Source: Eutreptiella sp. 'Long Island Sound 2002' (Eukaryota > Euglenozoa > Euglenophyceae > Eutreptiales > Eutreptiaceae). Taken from it: a DNA stretch of 64,000 bases. The translations under genes and the position numbers were made by a program. Numbering within the stretch: position 1 is the stretch's first letter; each line of letters begins with the position of its first letter. Positions 59,951 to 64,000 of this stretch are shown piece by piece. Where the stretch lies: positions 7,084,971 through 7,148,970 of the forward strand of contig OZ038402.1 of NCBI GenBank assembly GCA_964036045.1, read 5' to 3'. Below the pieces are notes generated by a model. That model was given only the letters and a program-made list of their open reading frames with translations, searched no databases and had not been told where the DNA came from.

Positions 59951-61422
59951 CCTACTGTTCAGTTCAACCTGGAAATAGCGTCATTCGTGTGTAAGGGAGC
60001 CTGAACCTCACATTTGCACACACGGGGAAGTTCGGGCAAATTCTCTGCTACACGTGCGACGTGGTTCGTATGGTACACGAATAGCATGATGCTGCTTGTT
60101 TTGTCCAGAGGGTTGAGTGGTTGAGATATGGGCAATACCAAATGAAAACGGGTATTGTGCGGGCACGTACCAGTCAGTTCAACCTGAAAATAGCGTCATT
60201 CGCGTGCAAGGGAGCCTAAAGCCCACATTTGCGCACACGGGCAAATTCGGGCAAATTCTCTGCTACACGTGCGACGTGGTTCGTATGGTACACGGATAGC
60301 ATGATGCAGCTTGTTCTGGCCAGAGGGTTGAGTGGTTGGGATATTGGCAAAACCAATTCGAAATGGGCATTGTGCGGGCACGTAATGTTCAGTTCAACCT
60401 GAAAATAGCGTCATTCGTGTGCAAGGGAGCCTCAACCTCACATTTGCACACACGGGCCAATTCGGGCAAATTCTCTGCTACACGTGCGAGGTGGTTCGTA
60501 TGGTACACGACCATCATGATGCACCTTGTTTTGGCCAGAGGGTTGAGTGTTCGAGATATGGGCAATACCAATTTGAAATGGTCATTGTGCGGGCACGTAC
60601 TGTTCAGTTCAACCTGAAAATAGTCTCCTTCGCGTGCAATGGAGCCTGAACCTCACATTTGCACACACGGGCAAATTCGGGCAAATTCTCTGCTACACGT
60701 GCGAGGTGGTTCGTATGGTACAGGAACAGCATTATGCTGCTTGTTGTGGCCAGAGGGTTGGGTGGTCGAGATATGGGCAATACCAATTTGAAATTGTCAT
60801 TGTGCGGGCACCTACTGTTCAGTTCAACCTGAAAATAGCGTCATTCGTGTGTAAGGGAGCATGAACCTCACATTTGCACACGCGGGCAAATTCGGGCAAA
60901 TTCTCTGCTACACGTGCGAGGTGGTTCGTATGGTACACGACCATCATGATGCACCTTGTTTTGGCCAGAGGGTTGAGTGGTCGAGATATGGGCAATACCA
61001 ATTTAAAATGGTCATTGTGCGGGCACGTACTGTTCAGTTCAACCTGAAAATAGTCTCCTTCGCGTGCAATGGAGCCTGAACCTCACATTTGCACACACGG
61101 GCAAATTCGGGCAAAGTCTCTGCTACACGTGCGAGGTGGTTCTTATGGTACAGGAACAGCATTATGCTGCTTGTTGTGGCCAGAGGGTTGGGTGGTCGAG
61201 ATATGGGCAATACCAATTTGAAATTTTCATTGTGCGGGCACCTACTGTTCAGTTCAACCTGAAAATAGCGTCATTCGTGTGTAAGGGAGCATGAACCTCA
61301 CATTTGCACACGCGGGCAAATTCGGGCAAATTCTCTGCTACACGTGCGAGGTGGTTCGTATGGTACCCGACCATCATGATGCACCTTGTTTTGGCCAGAG
61401 GGTTGAGTGGTCGAGATATGGG
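59951..61422 (+). repeat. 215-bp satellite between elements 2 and 3
   Basis: About seven forward monomers. The first ~700 bp match 45245-45950 in variant order, which is 1,495 bp of satellite once element 2 is subtracted, so the higher-order phase is preserved. At 60604-61422 a two-monomer (430-bp) unit is repeated. The block ends with ATGGG (61418-61422), the left target duplication of element 3. Confidence 0.93.
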
Positions 61423-61719
61423 TGTAATGGGATTGCCACTGGCAGTGCACGCGCTGATATGCGCGACATTAAAATGCCAGATCAGCGACGCGCGCACAGC
61501 GCATTTAAAGTTTTGTTCTTTAGAAAACTTTTATTCGATGTTATGCTTGCTTGTTGTACTTGCAGGTACAACAAGCTTATTAGATAATGGCATTGACTTG
61601 CATCGTGAAAGGAATTCCGGATTCAAGTATTTTGCCTGTGCTGCGCTGAGTATTGGAAGATCGGATCGGTGGCGGGAAAAGAAGTAGACACAACACACGT
61701 GTAGGTCAAAGCTATTACA
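61423..61719 (+). repeat. 5' LTR of element 3 (297 bp)
   Basis: It starts TGTAATGGG and ends GCTATTACA. It holds a perfect 11-bp hairpin (stem arms 61549-61559 and 61566-61576, 6-nt loop) and a TATA-like atttaaag near 61502. It differs from the right LTR by one base seen by eye (gcacgc here, gcaggc there). Confidence 0.93.
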
Positions 61720-61738
61720 AGCTTGCTTGTACCGTGCC

Positions 61739-61755
61739 GACCGAACGATTCGGTC
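61739..61755 (+). other. Stem-loop just inside the 5' LTR of element 3
   Basis: GACCGAA and TTCGGTC flank a CGA loop, 19 bp after the LTR, where the primer-binding region should be. Confidence 0.6.
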
Positions 61756-61767
61756 TTCAACTGATCA

Positions 61768-62064
61768 ATGCCTTGTGAGGAGTGTGAGCGCTGCAGTTGT
61801 CAAGGTGCAGCACGGCTGAGAAGAGAACGTGACGAACATCTGAAGACCAGCGAACGGCTTCGGGAAGAGCGCAATCAGCGACAGGAGGACTTGGATGAGG
61901 AGAAGCAGACCGTCCGAAGACTTCGTTCAGAGCGTGACGCGGCAGTGGAAGAGCTCCGCCGCCTCTGTGAACTGATTGCGCAAGGAAAGCCGCCAACTCA
62001 GAAGGACGGGCCGAAGAAGACACATCGTGGGAAACGAGCAGCCAAGGTGTCGGCAAAAGGTTGA
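61768..62064 (+). CDS. Small coiled-coil protein of element 3 (98 aa, possible)
   Basis: The first ATG after the 5' LTR opens a 98-codon frame. The N-terminus has four closely spaced cysteines (CEECERCSC), followed by a strongly charged Arg/Glu-rich stretch (about residues 17-70) with heptad-like Leu/Val spacing typical of a coiled coil, and a basic Lys/Arg tail. I do not recognise a family. A Cys cluster plus coiled coil plus basic tail could suit a particle or RNA-binding protein, but that is inference. It lacks a CCHC knuckle. Codon composition and the single-copy context do not allow a selection test here. Confidence 0.45.
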   Translation: MPCEECERCSCQGAARLRRERDEHLKTSERLREERNQRQEDLDEEKQTVRRLRSERDAAVEELRRLCELIAQGKPPTQKDGPKKTHRGKRAAKVSAKG

Positions 62065-62122
62065 TTCTTCCTCTGAGCCCTGATGTTGTGTGGTATGCAG
62101 GAGAAGCGGAGTCGGCGCCGTA

Positions 62123-62275
62123 AAGGAGAGCGCTGTGGAGCAGCGCTGTGGCTCGCATGAACCCCGGCAGCCGTGGAGTTGAAGGAGAGCGCTGTGGAGC
62201 AGCGCTATGGCTCGCATGCACCCAGGCTGCCGTAGAGTTGAAGGAGAGCGCTGAGGAGTTGGCGCTATGTTGGTA
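62123..62275 (+). repeat. 59-bp tandem repeat, about 2.6 copies
   Basis: Units start with aaggagagcgctg at 62123, 62182 and 62241. Each of the first two contains a 7-bp hairpin (AGCGCTG...CAGCGCT). Confidence 0.8.
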
Positions 62276-63504
62276 CGGCTGACGCGCAGGGGAGGCGTGA
62301 AGACAGTGTCAAGGACATCTGCCCGTTTGACAAGTAATTTAACTTGGACGCCTCGAGAGCCTTGAGGCAACTCTTCAATTGTTATCGTATCTGTGAAGCT
62401 TTTAAGTATGAGAGCGCTGTCAGCGCTGAACTGTGCGCGTGCGTGTTACACGCCCAGTGTTCGTGTTCGACCGCCGGCAGTGGTTTGTCAGTGCGTGAGC
62501 AACCGAGCGTGCGCGTGTGAGTGCGAGTGCCTGCCGTGGTGTGCGCCAAAGGCGCCACGAATTTGTGTGCGAGTGTGCAGTGGACGGCCTGCACCTTGGG
62601 TGCTGTTTTCAAGTGTGTGCGTGTGATGCCAGGTGTGTGTGCGTTGCTACAGGCTTTGCCCAGGTTTGGGGGACGCGCTGGCAGCTGCCCCATGGGCAAG
62701 TGCAACCGCCCATACGACTGCAGTGTGTGTAGCCACGAAGTTTATCAAATATCAAAGCTGTATGTTCCTTGTGTATTTTTTAACCGCATATACTTTGCAG
62801 GCTGGCAGATGGCGGATGTAATGCAATGATCCTGATGTACAAATTGAGTTGAACGCTGGTGTGTCTATTTGCGCTGAAAGGGCTGTAAAAGGCCCTGTTG
62901 TTGCAAGTATATGTATGGGTTTGTCCCAGTTTTCTTCGTTTTGCTCAGTTTTTCTCCTACACTGGGCCTTGGTAATGCAGGCCAAACAAGAACTTTGCAC
63001 ACGCACAACTGCACTGTTGTACAGTACTGTGCACGGCACCACATGGCTTTGCTGTGCATGTGCGAACTGAGTTGAGCCAAACAACACACGTTCTTTTGTT
63101 GTTGTTGCCTCAGTTGTGTGCAGTGTGGCCTGTTGATTTTGAAACTGCAGGGTTTTGAGAAACATTGCAGGGTTTTCCCCTAGGCTGGGAAACGTTTGCA
63201 GGTTTTTCAAAATGGTTGTAGTTTTGAAGCCAGGGCAGCATATATAATTAAACAACTTCAAGTACAATTGTTGTTTTTTCATGTAGTGTGAACCAGTTTA
63301 GCAGGGGAGTGTTCACCACACCCCCTGAATGGGACTGGGGTTTTTGTAGCCAACGGTAGAGCAGGCTTTTCCCCAACCCCAAAGGTTAGGCACACTTTCT
63401 GAATGTCTATTTTGTAGGCATTTAAGAAAATAAGCCAGTGTCAACCCCACTAATGGGTTATCAGTCCAACCATACCTTTGATTTTCAGAGGTATGGCTGA
63501 ACTT

Positions 63505-63514
63505 AGCAGGGGAG
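63505..63514 (+). other. Polypurine tract of element 3
   Basis: AGCAGGGGAG directly precedes the TGTAAT start of the 3' LTR. Confidence 0.65.
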
Positions 63515-63811
63515 TGTAATGGGATTGCCACTGGCAGTGCAGGCGCTGATATGCGCGACATTAAAATGCCAGATCAGCGACGCGCGCACAGCGCATTTAA
63601 AGTTTTGTTCTTTAGAAAACTTTTATTCGATGTTATGCTTGCTTGTTGTACTTGCAGGTACAACAAGCTTATTAGATAATGGCATTGACTTGCATCGTGA
63701 AAGGAATTCCGGATTCAAGTATTTTGCCTGTGCTGCGCTGAGTATTGGAAGATCGGATCGGTGGCGGGAAAAGAAGTAGACACAACACACGTGTAGGTCA
63801 AAGCTATTACA
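63515..63811 (+). repeat. 3' LTR of element 3 (297 bp)
   Basis: This is the partner of 61423-61719, the same length and with the same 11-bp hairpin (63641-63668). It is followed by ATGGG and resumed satellite. Confidence 0.93.
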
Positions 63812-64000
63812 ATGGGCAATACCAATTTGAAATGGTCATTGTGCGGGCACCTACTGTTCAGTTCAACCTGAAAATAGTCTCCTTCGCGTGCAATGGAGCC
63901 TGAACCTCACATTTGCACACACGGGCAAATTCGGGCAAATTCTCTGCTACACGTGCGAGGTGGTTTGTATGGTACAGGAACAGCATTATGCTGCTTGTTG
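63812..64000 (+). repeat. 215-bp satellite, partial monomer at the window end
   Basis: ATGGG (63812-63816) is the right target duplication of element 3; the monomer continues with caataccaatttgaaatgg and the array runs off the window. Confidence 0.93.

Larger units (their letters stand above)
62065..63514 (+). other. Non-coding interior of element 3
   Basis: No supported gene lies here. It contains a 59-bp tandem repeat (62123-62275), a stretch rich in alternating GT/GC (about 62415-62660), A/T-rich sequence around 63220-63290, and a second copy of the sequence that spans the PPT/LTR junction (63298-63312). Confidence 0.6.
61423..63811 (+). mobile_element. Element 3: miniature LTR retroelement (2.4 kb, TRIM-like)
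   Basis: Two 297-bp direct repeats with canonical TG...CA ends (TGTAAT...ATTACA) differ at one visible base and flank a 1,795-bp interior. The 5-bp target duplication ATGGG is at 61418-61422 and 63812-63816. A purine-rich GCAGGGGAG lies directly before the right LTR, which orients the element on the plus strand. There is no RT, protease or integrase, so it must be mobilised by another element. I see no standard tRNA primer site after the left LTR; a 7-bp hairpin (61739-61755) lies just inside. Confidence 0.9.

Noticed and set aside
61423-63811. DNA transposon with terminal repeats
   Set aside because: The 297-bp terminal repeats are direct, not inverted, and a purine tract precedes the right copy, which fits an LTR element.

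Overview
The window is repeat DNA from a eukaryote, probably pericentromeric or other heterochromatin. It is a long tandem array of a ~215-bp satellite invaded by LTR retroelements. I found no host single-copy gene, rRNA or functional tRNA gene. The two large elements have primer-binding sites matching the 3' end of an animal-type initiator tRNA-Met, which hints at a metazoan host. That is an inference, not an identification.

Layout. 1-1745: satellite, with bases 50-1308 precisely inverted. 1746-12956: element 1 (E1), a minus-strand Ty3/gypsy chromovirus with 753-bp LTRs and target duplication ATGCA. 12957-46744: ~33.8 kb of satellite (about 157 monomers) with higher-order repeats of about 1.28, 1.5, 1.72 and 2.35 kb and a 3.5-kb block duplicated 7.93 kb away. 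46745-59950: element 2 (E2), a related chromovirus on the minus strand with 711-bp LTRs and target duplication CCTAC; its pol is interrupted by a 2,077-bp LTR-flanked insert (50964-53040). 59951-61422: satellite. 61423-63811: element 3 (E3), a 2.4-kb miniature LTR element with 297-bp TG...CA LTRs and target duplication ATGGG. 63812-64000: satellite.

How the genes work together. E1 and E2 share one architecture: 5' LTR, tRNA-Met primer site, gag (CCHC zinc knuckle), a UAG codon, then pol in the SAME frame with no start codon of its own (protease, RT, RNase H, integrase with GPY/F motif, chromodomain), a 2.6-2.8-kb non-coding tail with hairpins and a tRNA-like module, a polypurine tract and the 3' LTR. 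The in-frame UAG suggests Gag-Pol is made by stop-codon readthrough. Both copies are damaged: E1 has a TGA in gag and a frameshift in integrase; E2 has two frameshifts at homopolymers, a ~210-bp integrase deletion and the nested insert. E2 gag is open throughout.

Most interesting points: the conserved UAG gag/pol junction; a non-coding tail more similar between E1 and E2 (about 96% in the stretch I counted) than pol (about 82% in a counted stretch); an RT active site reading HIDD instead of Y/F-x-DD; AG...CT LTR ends; an insert with no target duplication; and the scar-free satellite inversion. All identities were counted by eye.
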